Shown in pieces: positions 1-8,315 of a DNA stretch of 64,000 bases; the first letter of the stretch is position 1, and every line of letters starts with the position of its first letter. The DNA lies in assembly GCA_963790335.1 (NCBI GenBank), contig CAWBOB010000007.1, forward strand, positions 372,001 to 436,000. The letters are read 5' to 3'. The position numbers and the translations under genes are program-made. The notes under the pieces were generated by a model. It did not search any database. It was not told the DNA's origin and saw only the letters and a program-made list of their open reading frames with translations. The stretch comes from JAOUEA01 sp963790335 (GTDB taxonomy: Bacteria > Actinomycetota > UBA4738 > HRBIN12).

Positions 1-34
1 GGTCGATGTTGCCACGATGATCGGGCGGGACTGA

Positions 35-51
35 GCCCCCATGTCGGGGGC
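35..51. terminator. GC hairpin between convergent genes
   Basis: GCCCCC (35-40), a 5-base loop and GGGGGC (46-51) form a perfect 6-bp hairpin. It lies just after a possible plus-strand gene end (in-frame TGA at 32-34, preceded by ten open codons from the window edge) and just before the stop of the minus-strand ankyrin gene. There is no T-run, so a bidirectional terminator is an inference from position. Confidence 0.45.
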
Positions 52-52
52 A

Positions 53-721
53 TCAGCGGTCGAGCGCAGCCTCGATCGCTGACGCGCTCGCCGGATCGCC
101 GCCGGCCTCGGCGATCTCGCGCACGCTGACGCCGTCGTCGTTCACGGCGGACGGGTCGCTTCCCGCTTCGAGCAGCAGCGTGATGATCGGGAGGTCGCCG
201 TTGTGAGCGGCGGCGTGCAGCGGGGTCCATCCGCCCAACTGGCGCGCGTTCGGATCGGCGCCTGCCTCGAGCAGCACCGCTACGACCTCCACATGCCTCG
301 CGCTCGTCGCGGAGTGCAATGCCGTGCCGGTCATCCACCCGGTTCCCGGCGCGTTGATCTCCGCCCCGCGGCGGAGGAGCAGCCGAGCGGCGTCGGCATG
401 TCCGAAGAACGCCACCAGGTGCAGCGCCGTGAACCCGTCACCGCTCGTCGTGGTCGCCGATGAAGGATCGCCCGCGAGCAGCTCCTCGAGCCGCTGCACG
501 TCGCCCAACGTCGCCGCCTCGAACACGTCGAGCTTGCGAACGCGTGGGCGGATCGCTTCGACGAGCGCATCGTCGAAGCGGTAGGCCGCTCGCATGAGGG
601 CGGAGACGCCTTCGGCATCCCGCGCCATCGCGAGCGACGGGTCGGCGCCGAGGAGCGCGCGCACCTGATCCGCCTCGCCCGCCTCGATCGCCGCGAAGAA
701 GTCGTCGGATGTGCTTGCCAT
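53..721 (-). CDS. ankyrin repeat protein
   Basis: A 222-residue protein built of ankyrin repeats, which act as protein-binding scaffolds. The repeat signature appears at least four times, for example GFTALHLVAFFGHADAARLL, then a TALHSATSARHVEVVAVLLE repeat and GWTPLHAAAHNGDLPIITLL, followed by a degenerate C-terminal repeat. There is no signal peptide or membrane segment, so it is probably cytoplasmic. The ATG start at 721 is 50 bases from the divergent MarR gene, and an imperfect palindrome lies between them, so the two may be co-regulated. The binding partner cannot be told from sequence. Confidence 0.85.
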   Translation of the reverse strand: MASTSDDFFAAIEAGEADQVRALLGADPSLAMARDAEGVSALMRAAYRFDDALVEAIRPRVRKLDVFEAATLGDVQRLEELLAGDPSSATTTSGDGFTALHLVAFFGHADAARLLLRRGAEINAPGTGWMTGTALHSATSARHVEVVAVLLEAGADPNARQLGGWTPLHAAAHNGDLPIITLLLEAGSDPSAVNDDGVSVREIAEAGGDPASASAIEAALDR

Positions 722-740
722 GGGTCGCCTCCCGTCATTC

Positions 741-763
741 TATTTGCGTAGCCTAACTAAATA
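741..763. promoter_or_regulatory. imperfect palindrome, candidate MarR operator
   Basis: An 11-1-11 inverted repeat centred on base 752 (arms TATTTGCGTAG and CTAACTAAATA, 8 of 11 pairs complementary). It is AT-rich in an otherwise very GC-rich region and sits in the 49-base gap between the divergent ankyrin and MarR genes. MarR proteins usually bind such elements in their own divergent promoters; the assignment is inference. Confidence 0.5.
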
Positions 764-770
764 TGTCACC

Positions 771-1235
771 GTGCGAGCGGTGACCACGCACAGGCGCACT
801 TCCCCAGCGCGAGACGTGGATGCGGTGGCCGACCGGCTCCATTCGGCCGCGATCCACCTGTTGCGTCGCCTGCGCGTCGAGGACGAGGCGCTGGGCATCT
901 CTGCCCCGCGCCTGTCCGCGCTCTCGGTCCTGGTGTTCGCCGGACCTCAACGCGTCGGGGAGCTCGCGCGCGTCGAGCAGGTCGAGCCCCCCACGATGAC
1001 CCGGCTCGTCGACGGGCTGGAGCGCGACGGCTTCGTCTCGCGCTCCCCCGATCCAGCCGACGCGCGCGCCGTGCTCGTGGCGGCGACCGACCGGGGACGC
1101 ACCGCACTGCTCGAGGGTCGCCGCCGCCGCGTCGAAGCGTTCAGCGCCCTGCTCACGGAGCTCCCTCGCAAGGACCTCGAGCAGCTCGCGCGCGGCGTGG
1201 CCGCGCTGGAGCGGATGCTCCACTCAACGGGGTGA
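771..1235 (+). CDS. MarR family transcriptional regulator
   Basis: About 154 residues with the MarR winged-helix arrangement: helix region LSALSVLVFAGPQRVGELAR, recognition helix VEPPTMTRLVDGLERDGFVSR, and the wing SPDPADARAVLVAATDRGR with the conserved D-x-R-A. These proteins bind palindromic operators as dimers and are usually released by small ligands. I chose the GTG at 771 because the longer open frame would run into the start of the divergent ankyrin gene and across the candidate operator. Its end overlaps the end of the convergent amidohydrolase gene by 12 bases. The ligand is unknown. Confidence 0.88.
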   Translation: MRAVTTHRRTSPARDVDAVADRLHSAAIHLLRRLRVEDEALGISAPRLSALSVLVFAGPQRVGELARVEQVEPPTMTRLVDGLERDGFVSRSPDPADARAVLVAATDRGRTALLEGRRRRVEAFSALLTELPRKDLEQLARGVAALERMLHSTG

Positions 1236-2432
1236 CCGCGTGCTCGCGCCACGCCGTCCCGCCACGATGACGCCACCTTTCCATACCGTTCGCGGCGACC
1301 GCACGGCCTCGACGTCGTCGACGGGGTTCGCGTCGTAGAGCACGAGGTCGGCGAGGGCCCCGGGCCGCACCACGCCCACATCGGGCAGGCGCAGCAGCTC
1401 CGCACCGTTCGAGGTGGCCGCGACCATCGCGTCGAGCGGCCGCATGCCCCAGGCGACCAGGCGCGCGAGCTCGAGCGGCGCACTTCCATGCGGGTTGAAG
1501 GGGGTGCCGGCGTCGGTGCTGCAGACGTGGCGAACGCCGGCTCGCAGCGCGATCGCCTGCGACCGTTCCGCGTCGTCGATGACCGACGTGATCTTCTCGA
1601 GCGCGTAGTCGGGCACCTCGGCCGGATGCTCGATCATGCCGAACGCGGCCGAGAGCGTCGGACCGCGGAACGTGCCCCGCTCCTGCATCTGCCGCGCGAC
1701 GGCCGGCGAGAGCTGCACGCAGTGCTCGACCGAGTCGACACCGGCGCGCACGGAACGGCCGACGCCCTCGCTGCCGATCGCGTGGGAAGCGACGCCCCTG
1801 CCCCACGCATGGGCCTCGTCGACGGCGGCGCCGAGCTCCTCGGACGTGAAGGCGGTGAACGTGGCGCCGATGCCGGGTGTGAGCACGCCCCCGGTCGCGA
1901 CGACCTTGATCGCTCGGGCGCCGGCCTTGATCTCCTCACGGACCGCCCGGCGCATGGCGTCGGCGCCGTCGACCTCACGGGCGAAGCCGACGTTGTGACC
2001 GTGGCCACCGGTGACCGTGAGGGCGCGCCCCGCGGCGACCACACGGGGGCCGGACACCACGCCGCGATCGATCGCCCCGGCGAGCTCGCACGTGCCGAGC
2101 CCGCCGAGGTCGCGCACGGTGGTCACGCCGTTCGCGAGGTGGTCGCGCGCGTTGACCGTGGACTTGATCGTCGCGAGCGCGAGGCCCATCTCCGAGGCCT
2201 CGCGGGCGAAGTCGGGGCCGCCGTCGAAGTTCAGGTGCACGTGGCAATCCACGAGACCCGGGGTGAGGGTGCGCCCCGCGCCGTCGACCGTTCGGGCCGA
2301 GCGAGCATCCCGCGGTGCTCGCGTGTGGGCGCCCACCCACGCGATGCGGTCACCGTCGATCAGCACGCCCTGGCGCCGTCGCACCCGGTAGCCGTCGAAG
2401 AGCGTGACGTCGCTGACGTAGGTGCGCGTCAC
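1224..2432 (-). CDS. metal-dependent amidohydrolase (imidazolonepropionase-like)
   Basis: A 402-residue amidohydrolase of the imidazolonepropionase/Xaa-Pro dipeptidase-like group. Visible metal-binding features are TPGLVDCHVHLNFDG (the HxH of the TIM barrel), a later VASHAIGSEGV histidine, SVEHCVQL, and CSTDAGTPFNPHG with the catalytic aspartate. The C-terminal part PGALADLVLYDANPVDD closes the composite beta domain. The start is GTG at 2432, 6 bases after the cupin gene, so the two form an operon. The substrate is not evident; prolidase-like or cyclic-amide hydrolase activities are possible. Confidence 0.88.
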   Translation of the reverse strand: MTRTYVSDVTLFDGYRVRRRQGVLIDGDRIAWVGAHTRAPRDARSARTVDGAGRTLTPGLVDCHVHLNFDGGPDFAREASEMGLALATIKSTVNARDHLANGVTTVRDLGGLGTCELAGAIDRGVVSGPRVVAAGRALTVTGGHGHNVGFAREVDGADAMRRAVREEIKAGARAIKVVATGGVLTPGIGATFTAFTSEELGAAVDEAHAWGRGVASHAIGSEGVGRSVRAGVDSVEHCVQLSPAVARQMQERGTFRGPTLSAAFGMIEHPAEVPDYALEKITSVIDDAERSQAIALRAGVRHVCSTDAGTPFNPHGSAPLELARLVAWGMRPLDAMVAATSNGAELLRLPDVGVVRPGALADLVLYDANPVDDVEAVRSPRTVWKGGVIVAGRRGASTRSPR

Positions 2433-2438
2433 CGCTGC

Positions 2439-2813
2439 TCAGCTCACCCAGGGCGGCACGATCACCGAGCCGTCGTCGGCGCGCACGAGCTTCGTGCCCG
2501 CGAGCATCGTCACGACGATCGTCACGCCGTCGGCGCCGGCTTCCAGATGGTGCACGGCCCCGGCCGGCACGACGACCGAGTCCCCTGCCACGAGGTCGAA
2601 CGCAGCGTCATCGATGTGCACGGTGCCCGTTCCGGACTCGACAGCGAACACATCGAGATGGTCGTGATGGTGCGGCGGCAGCCCGCCCACGGCGGGAACG
2701 TCGATGCGGAACAGCGCCGCCTCGCGCGCCCCGCGGCTCGGGGCTGCGAGGCTCGTGATGGTGTTGCCACCCAGCTCGAAGCTCGGATGTTCGTGAGCGC
2801 GTTCGACGGACAC
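2439..2813 (-). CDS. cupin domain protein
   Basis: About 124 residues forming one cupin barrel: GGLPPHHHDHLDVFAVESGT supplies the three-histidine first motif, and the second motif is AGDSVVVPAGAVHHLEAG. I place the start at the GTG at 2813 because a strong GAGGAGG ribosome site precedes it by 8 bases; the frame is open further upstream but without support. It probably binds a divalent metal. It is the first gene of a two-gene operon with the amidohydrolase, so it may act on a related compound, but this is inference. Confidence 0.85.
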   Translation of the reverse strand: MSVERAHEHPSFELGGNTITSLAAPSRGAREAALFRIDVPAVGGLPPHHHDHLDVFAVESGTGTVHIDDAAFDLVAGDSVVVPAGAVHHLEAGADGVTIVVTMLAGTKLVRADDGSVIVPPWVS

Positions 2814-2971
2814 GGCGTGGACCTCCTCGGTGTCGGCGGGACGGGCGCATCTTCCCACTCCCAAGGGGCCTCGACGGCTGCCATCTGGGGGGGTGGCACC
2901 GAGCGGCAACGGGTACCATGCTGCGCGTTACGTGGGCGCTCGGAGCCTGCAGGCGAAGGGGAGGGCGGAGG

Positions 2972-4414
2972 TTGTTCGACGTCGCGAGGTCGGCCGTCGA
3001 GGCGGCGCGCAAGGCGGGCGCTCAGTTCGCCGACGTGCGCGCGGGGGTCGACGAGACCGAGTCGCTCACGGTGCGCAACCAAGAGATGGAAGGCATCGAC
3101 CGCTCGACCTCGGCTGGTGTCGGGATCCGGGTCCTGGTCGGTGGACGATGGGGGTTCGCGGCAACCTCGCGCCTCGACGACGCCGAGATCGACCGCACCG
3201 CGCGCCTCGCGGTCGAGATGGCCACGGCGGCTCAGCGCCTGCCGGGCGACCCGGTCTCGCTCTCACCGGTCGAGCCCGTGCAGGACTCGTGGCGCACGAT
3301 CGTCAAGGAGGACCCGTTCACGGTGCCCCTCGAGGAGAAGGTCGCCTTGCTCATGGAAGCGTCTCGGCAGATGCAGCAGGTGCCGGAGCTGTCGTTCGCC
3401 GAGGCGGGACTCGACTTCTTCCGGCGCTCGACGTGGTTCGTCTCGAGCGATGGCGCCGAGATCGAGCAGGTCGTGACGCACTCCGGCGGAGGCATCGAGG
3501 CGGTTGCGGTCGGCGAGGGAGACATGCAGCGGCGCAGCTACCCCAACTCGTTCCGCGGTCACGTCAAGGCAGCCGGCTACGAGCACATCCGCACCCTCGG
3601 GCTGATCGAGGAGGCCTCGCGCATCGGCCACGAAGCGGTCGCGTTGCTCGACGCTCCCGAGTGCCCCAGCGAGGTCACGACGCTCGTGCTCGACTCCGGG
3701 CAGATGGAACTGCAGATCCACGAGTCGATCGGGCACCCGGTCGAGCTCGACCGCGTGCTGGGTATGGAAGAGGCCTATGCCGGCTCGTCGTGGCTCTCCC
3801 CCGGTGACGGCGGCACGGTGCGCTACGGGAGCGATCTCGTCTCGATCACCGCCGACGCCACGCTCCCGGGAGGGCTCGGCAGCTTCGGCTACGACGACGA
3901 GGGTGTGCCCGCCCAGCGCGTGCCGATCGTGGTCGACGGCATCTTCCGGAACTTCCTGTCGAGCCGCGAGACGGCCGGGGCGGTCGGCCAGACGTCGAAC
4001 GCCACGAGCCGGGCCGACGGATGGAGCCACCTGCCGCTGATCCGCATGACGAACATCTCGATCGAGCCCCGGGAAGGATCGCTCGCCGAGATCATCGCCG
4101 ACACCGACGACGGCATCTTCATGACCACGAACAGCTCGTGGTCGATCGACGACAAGCGCATCAACTTCCAGTTCGGATGCGAGCAGGCGCGGCGCATCGA
4201 GCACGGCAGACTCACGACGCTCTACAAGAACCCCAACTACACCGGCATCACGCCCGAGTTCTGGGGATCGTGCGACGCGGTCGGAGGTGCCGAGGACTGG
4301 GTGGTGTGGGGCACACCCAACTGCGGCAAGGGCCAGCCCGGACAGGTCGGGCGCGTGGGTCACGGCGCATCACCGGCCAGGTTCCGCACCGTGCAGGTCG
4401 GGGTGCGATCGTGA
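2972..4414 (+). CDS. tldD: TldD metalloprotease subunit
   Basis: About 480 residues, the usual TldD size. TldD and TldE form a heterodimeric zinc protease that digests unfolded or modified peptides; TldD carries the metal site. The HExxxH zinc motif is present at residues 250-255 (HESIGH). The TTG at 2972 (protein begins LFDVARSAVEAA) follows a GGAGG-like ribosome site and is preferred over upstream in-frame codons, which give an unconserved leader. The stop overlaps the GTG of tldE by 4 bases, so the two are translationally coupled. Confidence 0.93.
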   Translation: MFDVARSAVEAARKAGAQFADVRAGVDETESLTVRNQEMEGIDRSTSAGVGIRVLVGGRWGFAATSRLDDAEIDRTARLAVEMATAAQRLPGDPVSLSPVEPVQDSWRTIVKEDPFTVPLEEKVALLMEASRQMQQVPELSFAEAGLDFFRRSTWFVSSDGAEIEQVVTHSGGGIEAVAVGEGDMQRRSYPNSFRGHVKAAGYEHIRTLGLIEEASRIGHEAVALLDAPECPSEVTTLVLDSGQMELQIHESIGHPVELDRVLGMEEAYAGSSWLSPGDGGTVRYGSDLVSITADATLPGGLGSFGYDDEGVPAQRVPIVVDGIFRNFLSSRETAGAVGQTSNATSRADGWSHLPLIRMTNISIEPREGSLAEIIADTDDGIFMTTNSSWSIDDKRINFQFGCEQARRIEHGRLTTLYKNPNYTGITPEFWGSCDAVGGAEDWVVWGTPNCGKGQPGQVGRVGHGASPARFRTVQVGVRS

Positions 4415-5784
4415 GCGCCGCCGGCGACACGGGCAGCGCCGGCGTGCTCGGCGCCGACGAGTTCCGTCACATCGCCGACGGCGCGCTCTCGGTCGAGGGC
4501 GCCGACGACGTCGAGGTGCTGCTCATGCACGAGTGGGGCGGCCTCACCCGGTTCGCCAACTCCGAGATCCATCAGAGCATCAGCCGTGAGGACACCGGCC
4601 TGCGCGTGCGCGTGGCCAAGGCCGGCCACGTCGGCGTGGCGGCCTCGAACGACGCCTCTCCCGCCGGGGCGGCTGCGGCGGCGCGAAGCGCGCTGGAGAT
4701 GGCGGACGTCGTCGCCGCCGACCCGATGTGGCCTGGCCTCGCGCCGCAGGCGAAGCCCGCCGACGTGGATCGCTTCTCCGCCGGCACGGCCGCGGCCTCG
4801 CCCGAGATGCGCGCCGGAGCGGTGGCGGAGCTGATCGGCCGATGCCCTCCCGGATGCGTAGCGGCGGGCGCCTACGAGACGATGGGGTTCGAGCTGGGGC
4901 TGGCCAACAGCGAGGGGCAGTTCTGCTGGGCGCCCTCGACCCAGGCCTCGCTCACGACCGTCGTGACCGGGCCCGACGGCGGGAGCGGGTTCGCGGAGGT
5001 CTTCGCGGGTTCCCACGACGCGATCGACGCCGGCGCGATCGGGTCGATCGCCGGTGAGAAGGCGGTGGCGTCGGCCTCACCGGCGGCCGTCGACGCAGGC
5101 ACCTACCCCGTCGTGCTCGAGCCTGCCGCGACCGCGACGCTGGTCGGCTTCCTCGCGTGGGTGGGGTTCGGCGGGCGTGCCTACCTGGAAGGCCGTTCGT
5201 GCTTCAGTGGCAAGCAGGGTGTGCAGGTCGCCGCGCCATCGATCTCGATCTGGGACGACGGCACCGATGGGCGCACCCTCGGCGCGCCGTTCGACTTCGA
5301 GGGCACGCCCAAGCACCGTGTCGATCTCGTGCGCGACGGGGTGTTCCGCGATGCGGTGTTCGACCGGCGCACCGCCACCGAAGCCGGCCGCGACTCGACC
5401 GGGCACGGTCTGCCGGCGCCGAACCCCGAGGGACCGGTCCCGCTGCACCTGTTCATGCAGACCGGTGACGCGACGGTCGACGACATGATCCGATCGACCG
5501 ACCGCGGCCTGCTGGTCACACGCTTCCACTACACGAACGTCGTGAACCCGATGGAATCGTCGATCACCGGCATGACACGTGACGGCACGTTCCTCATCGA
5601 AGGTGGCGAGATCGTGGGACCGGTCAGGAACCTGCGGTTCACGCAGTCGATCCTCGGCGCGCTGTCGAGCGTGTCGATGGTGGGGAGCGACGGGCACCTC
5701 GCGAGCGAGTTCTTCTTCAGCGCCTCGAACGTGCCCGCCCTGAAGGTCGAGGCGTTCCATTTCTCCGGCGTCAGCGACCACTGA
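4411..5784 (+). CDS. tldE: TldE/PmbA metalloprotease partner subunit
   Basis: About 457 residues of the PmbA/TldE family, the partner of TldD that lacks the HExxxH motif. The family pattern is visible in the N-terminal SVEGADDVEVLLMHEWGG and QSISREDTGLRVRVAKAG, and in the C-terminal region containing FHYTNVVNPMESSITGMTRD. The GTG at 4411 overlaps the tldD stop (GTGA). It is known to work as a heterodimer with TldD in proteolysis and in maturation of some peptides; no peptide precursor gene was seen next to it. Confidence 0.93.
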   Translation: MSAAGDTGSAGVLGADEFRHIADGALSVEGADDVEVLLMHEWGGLTRFANSEIHQSISREDTGLRVRVAKAGHVGVAASNDASPAGAAAAARSALEMADVVAADPMWPGLAPQAKPADVDRFSAGTAAASPEMRAGAVAELIGRCPPGCVAAGAYETMGFELGLANSEGQFCWAPSTQASLTTVVTGPDGGSGFAEVFAGSHDAIDAGAIGSIAGEKAVASASPAAVDAGTYPVVLEPAATATLVGFLAWVGFGGRAYLEGRSCFSGKQGVQVAAPSISIWDDGTDGRTLGAPFDFEGTPKHRVDLVRDGVFRDAVFDRRTATEAGRDSTGHGLPAPNPEGPVPLHLFMQTGDATVDDMIRSTDRGLLVTRFHYTNVVNPMESSITGMTRDGTFLIEGGEIVGPVRNLRFTQSILGALSSVSMVGSDGHLASEFFFSASNVPALKVEAFHFSGVSDH

Positions 5785-5855
5785 GGTCCGCGTTCCCGCG
5801 AGGCGGTAGGCTGGGCGACCCGGAGCACCGGTTCCTTCCAAGGAGGCGCGCACCC

Positions 5856-6323
5856 ATGCAGGTCGGCGACGTGATGCACACCGACGTGAAGTCGGCCGAG
5901 ACCGAGGACACCTTCGCCGATGTCGCGAAGACGATGCGCACCAACGGTATCTCGTCGGTGGTGGTGCTCGCGGGCAAGAAGCTCGCAGGCATCGTGACCG
6001 AGCGCGACATCGTGAACCTGGTGGCGGCCGGAGGCGATCCGCATTCGGTGAAGGTCGCCCACGGCATGACCAGGCGCGACCTCGAGACCGTCAGCCCGAA
6101 GATGACCCTGGCCGACGCAGCAGAGCACATGGTGGCGCGGAACATCCGCCACCTGCCGGTGGTCGACCGCGGCAAGGTCATCGGCATCGTGTCGATCCGT
6201 GACCTCACGAGGTGGGCGGCCGACGAGCTCGCGAGCGGGCACGAGATGCCCGACATCGCGAGCAGTCACAAGGCGCTGCAGGCAGCGAGCGAGCTGCAGC
6301 GGCAGCGTCGCAAGGGCGCCTGA
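5856..6323 (+). CDS. tandem CBS-domain protein
   Basis: A 155-residue protein consisting of two CBS motifs (about residues 7-60 and 70-130), ending in a basic tail. Stand-alone CBS pairs bind adenosine nucleotides such as AMP, ATP or SAM and act as energy sensors. Each motif ends in the usual form, LAGIVTERDIV and VIGIVSIRDLT. A good AAGGAGG ribosome site precedes the ATG, and a TAGGCT -10-like box lies at 5807-5812, so it can be transcribed separately from tldDE. It converges with the NADH dehydrogenase gene. Its partner is unknown. Confidence 0.92.
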   Translation: MQVGDVMHTDVKSAETEDTFADVAKTMRTNGISSVVVLAGKKLAGIVTERDIVNLVAAGGDPHSVKVAHGMTRRDLETVSPKMTLADAAEHMVARNIRHLPVVDRGKVIGIVSIRDLTRWAADELASGHEMPDIASSHKALQAASELQRQRRKGA

Positions 6324-6333
6324 GGCCCGCAGC

Positions 6334-7626
6334 TCACCCCTTCGACGCACGCTCGAACGCGCTCGTCGGGTCGTGCAGCGACCCCAACGCCGCGACGTCG
6401 CGCGGGAAGAACAGCGAGAGGGTCCAGTCCAGCACCACGCGCACCTTCCTGTTGAGGGTCGGGAGCTGGAGCAGGTGATAGGTGCGGGTCACGAACCATG
6501 CCGGGAAACCTCGCAGACGCACCCCCATGACCACCGCGACGCCCTTGTAGCGCCCGAGCGAGCAGAGCACCCCGAGCGTCGCGTACCGGAACGGTTTCGC
6601 CTCGCCCCCGGCGATCGTCGCCAGCAGGTTGGCCGCGAGATGCGCGCCCTGTCGCGTCGCGTACTGGGCCGACGGTGGGCACAGTCCTCCGGTCACGACA
6701 TCGGGAACCGCGGCGGCGTCGCCCGCCGCCCAGATGACGCCGTCGTGACCCTCGACCTGCAGGCGCGCGTCCACCCTCAGCCGGCCGGCGTCGTCGACGG
6801 GCAGCGACGAGATGGCGGCGAGCGGCTCCGGCTTCACGCCCGCCGTCCAGACCAGCGTCTCGGCCGGGAACGACTCACCGTCACTCAGCTGCACGACCCC
6901 TCCTTCCACGGAGTCGAGGCGTGTGCCGAGCTTGATCTCGATGGCGCGGCGCCGGAGCTCACGCGCGGCGTAGGCGCCGAGCCCCTCGCCGATCTCCGGC
7001 AGGATCGAGTCACGGGCTTCCACCAGCACCCATCGGAGCTCGTCGGGCCGAAGCTCGGGGATGTGCCGCACCGCCCACCGGGCCAGGTCCTCCAGTTCCG
7101 CGAGCGCTTCGACGCCCGCGTACCCGGCCCCGACGAACACGAACGTGAGCGATGCCCGTCGTCGTGGGTCACGGGGCGGACGCTGCGAGGCGGCCTCGAG
7201 CCGAGACAGCACGTGGTTGCGCAGCAGGATCGCCTCGGCGAGCGTCTTGAACCCGATGCCGTGCGTCGCGAGTCCCGGTACCGGAAGCGTGCGGGAGCGT
7301 GATCCAGGTGTGAGCACGAGCCGGTCGTATCCGAGCTCCAGCCGGTGCCCGTCGACGCCACGCAGGTGCAGGATGCGGTGCTCCGCATCGATCGTCTCCA
7401 CCTCGGCCACCACGACACGGGCATGTCGCAGCGCCGAGCGCAGGGGCACCACGACGTGGCGGGGCTCGAGGGTTCCGCCCGCGGCCTCGGGGAGCAGCGA
7501 CTGATGCAGGAACACGTTCTCGCTCGAGATCAGCGTGAGCTGATGGCTCGTCCCTCGCAAGCCCTTCTGCAAGCGGCGCGCGGCATTCAACCCGGCCGCA
7601 CCGCCTCCCACGATCACGATGTGCAT
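6334..7626 (-). CDS. type II NADH dehydrogenase (NDH-2 like)
   Basis: A 430-residue FAD enzyme of the NDH-2 family, which passes electrons from NADH to quinone without proton pumping. The FAD-binding motif IVIVGGGAAGLNAARRL is at the N-terminus and the NADH-binding motif FVFVGAGYAGVEALAEL is near residue 160; TLVWTAGVKPEP and IWAAGDAA mark the second FAD-contact region. The C-terminal third has the amphipathic and hydrophobic pattern used for membrane association. It could donate electrons to the same quinone pool as the glycerol-3-phosphate dehydrogenase encoded further on. Confidence 0.9.
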   Translation of the reverse strand: MHIVIVGGGAAGLNAARRLQKGLRGTSHQLTLISSENVFLHQSLLPEAAGGTLEPRHVVVPLRSALRHARVVVAEVETIDAEHRILHLRGVDGHRLELGYDRLVLTPGSRSRTLPVPGLATHGIGFKTLAEAILLRNHVLSRLEAASQRPPRDPRRRASLTFVFVGAGYAGVEALAELEDLARWAVRHIPELRPDELRWVLVEARDSILPEIGEGLGAYAARELRRRAIEIKLGTRLDSVEGGVVQLSDGESFPAETLVWTAGVKPEPLAAISSLPVDDAGRLRVDARLQVEGHDGVIWAAGDAAAVPDVVTGGLCPPSAQYATRQGAHLAANLLATIAGGEAKPFRYATLGVLCSLGRYKGVAVVMGVRLRGFPAWFVTRTYHLLQLPTLNRKVRVVLDWTLSLFFPRDVAALGSLHDPTSAFERASKG

Positions 7627-7635
7627 GCTTCGACG

Positions 7636-8307
7636 TTACGTCCAGGAACCCAGCATGTCGGGAACCTCGGCGAGATCGTGGACCGATGCGTCGGGCTGAG
7701 CGAGCTGCGCAGGGGTGGGCTCGTCGGGCGCCTCCCCGCGCAGCACCCACACCGCCCGCATGCCTGCCGCCTTGGCCGGACGCACGTCGTAGTCGAGGCG
7801 GTCGCCGAGCATCACGGTTCGCGCCGGAGAGACGCCCGCCGTGTACAACACCTGTGAGAAGAGCTTCGGATCGGGTTTCTGCAGGCCCAGGTCGTCACTC
7901 ACACCCCACACCTCGAAGAAGCGGGTCAGCCCGTCGCGTTCCATCGCGGCGCGAACCGACGACGGCTGGTTCGCGATCACCCCGAGCCGGTAGCGCCGCT
8001 CGAGCTCCTCGAGGCAGGGAACGACGTCGGGGTAGAGCGCGGTCGCGGGGTATGCCCAGTGCTTCGCGGCGAGGGCTTCCACCGCCGCGAGATCGTCGTC
8101 GCTTCCGAGGAAGCGTCGAGTGAGCCGCCGCCGGAACGATCCGGACTGCGCCGCGCGGGCGGCCGTGTACTCGGCATCGAACTCCTCGTCGGTGAACCGG
8201 GCGCCCGATCCGCGTAGGGCCGTCTTCCACGAGCGGGCGTACACCCCGTCGTCGTACATCACACCCCCGATGTCGAAGAAGACCATCTCGAGGGCCGCGG
8301 CGGACAC
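7636..8307 (-). CDS. HAD family hydrolase
   Basis: About 223 residues of the HAD superfamily, subfamily IA. Motif I is FFDIGGVMYDDG, motif II lies around VIANQPSSVR, and motif IV is MLGDRLDYDV after the PDPKLF lysine region. The second motif I position is Gly rather than the Asp typical of phosphatases, a common variant in this branch, so the exact reaction is open. The start may be the GTG at 8307, 8 bases after the PHP gene stop, or the ATG at 8286; neither has a strong ribosome site. It lies downstream of the oxidase-PHP gene in the same direction. Confidence 0.85.
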   Translation of the reverse strand: MSAAALEMVFFDIGGVMYDDGVYARSWKTALRGSGARFTDEEFDAEYTAARAAQSGSFRRRLTRRFLGSDDDLAAVEALAAKHWAYPATALYPDVVPCLEELERRYRLGVIANQPSSVRAAMERDGLTRFFEVWGVSDDLGLQKPDPKLFSQVLYTAGVSPARTVMLGDRLDYDVRPAKAAGMRAVWVLRGEAPDEPTPAQLAQPDASVHDLAEVPDMLGSWT

Positions 8308-8315
8308 CGGCGTGG

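Noticed and set aside
1488..3476. Long plus-strand open frame (over 600 codons) across the amidohydrolase and cupin genes
   Set aside because: Antisense to two clear genes; low-complexity Arg/Gly/Asp-rich translation without motifs, typical of high-GC shadow frames.
4411..5784. Peptide-maturation (RiPP) cluster around tldDE
   Set aside because: No precursor peptide, modification enzyme or transporter gene is adjacent; general proteolysis is enough.
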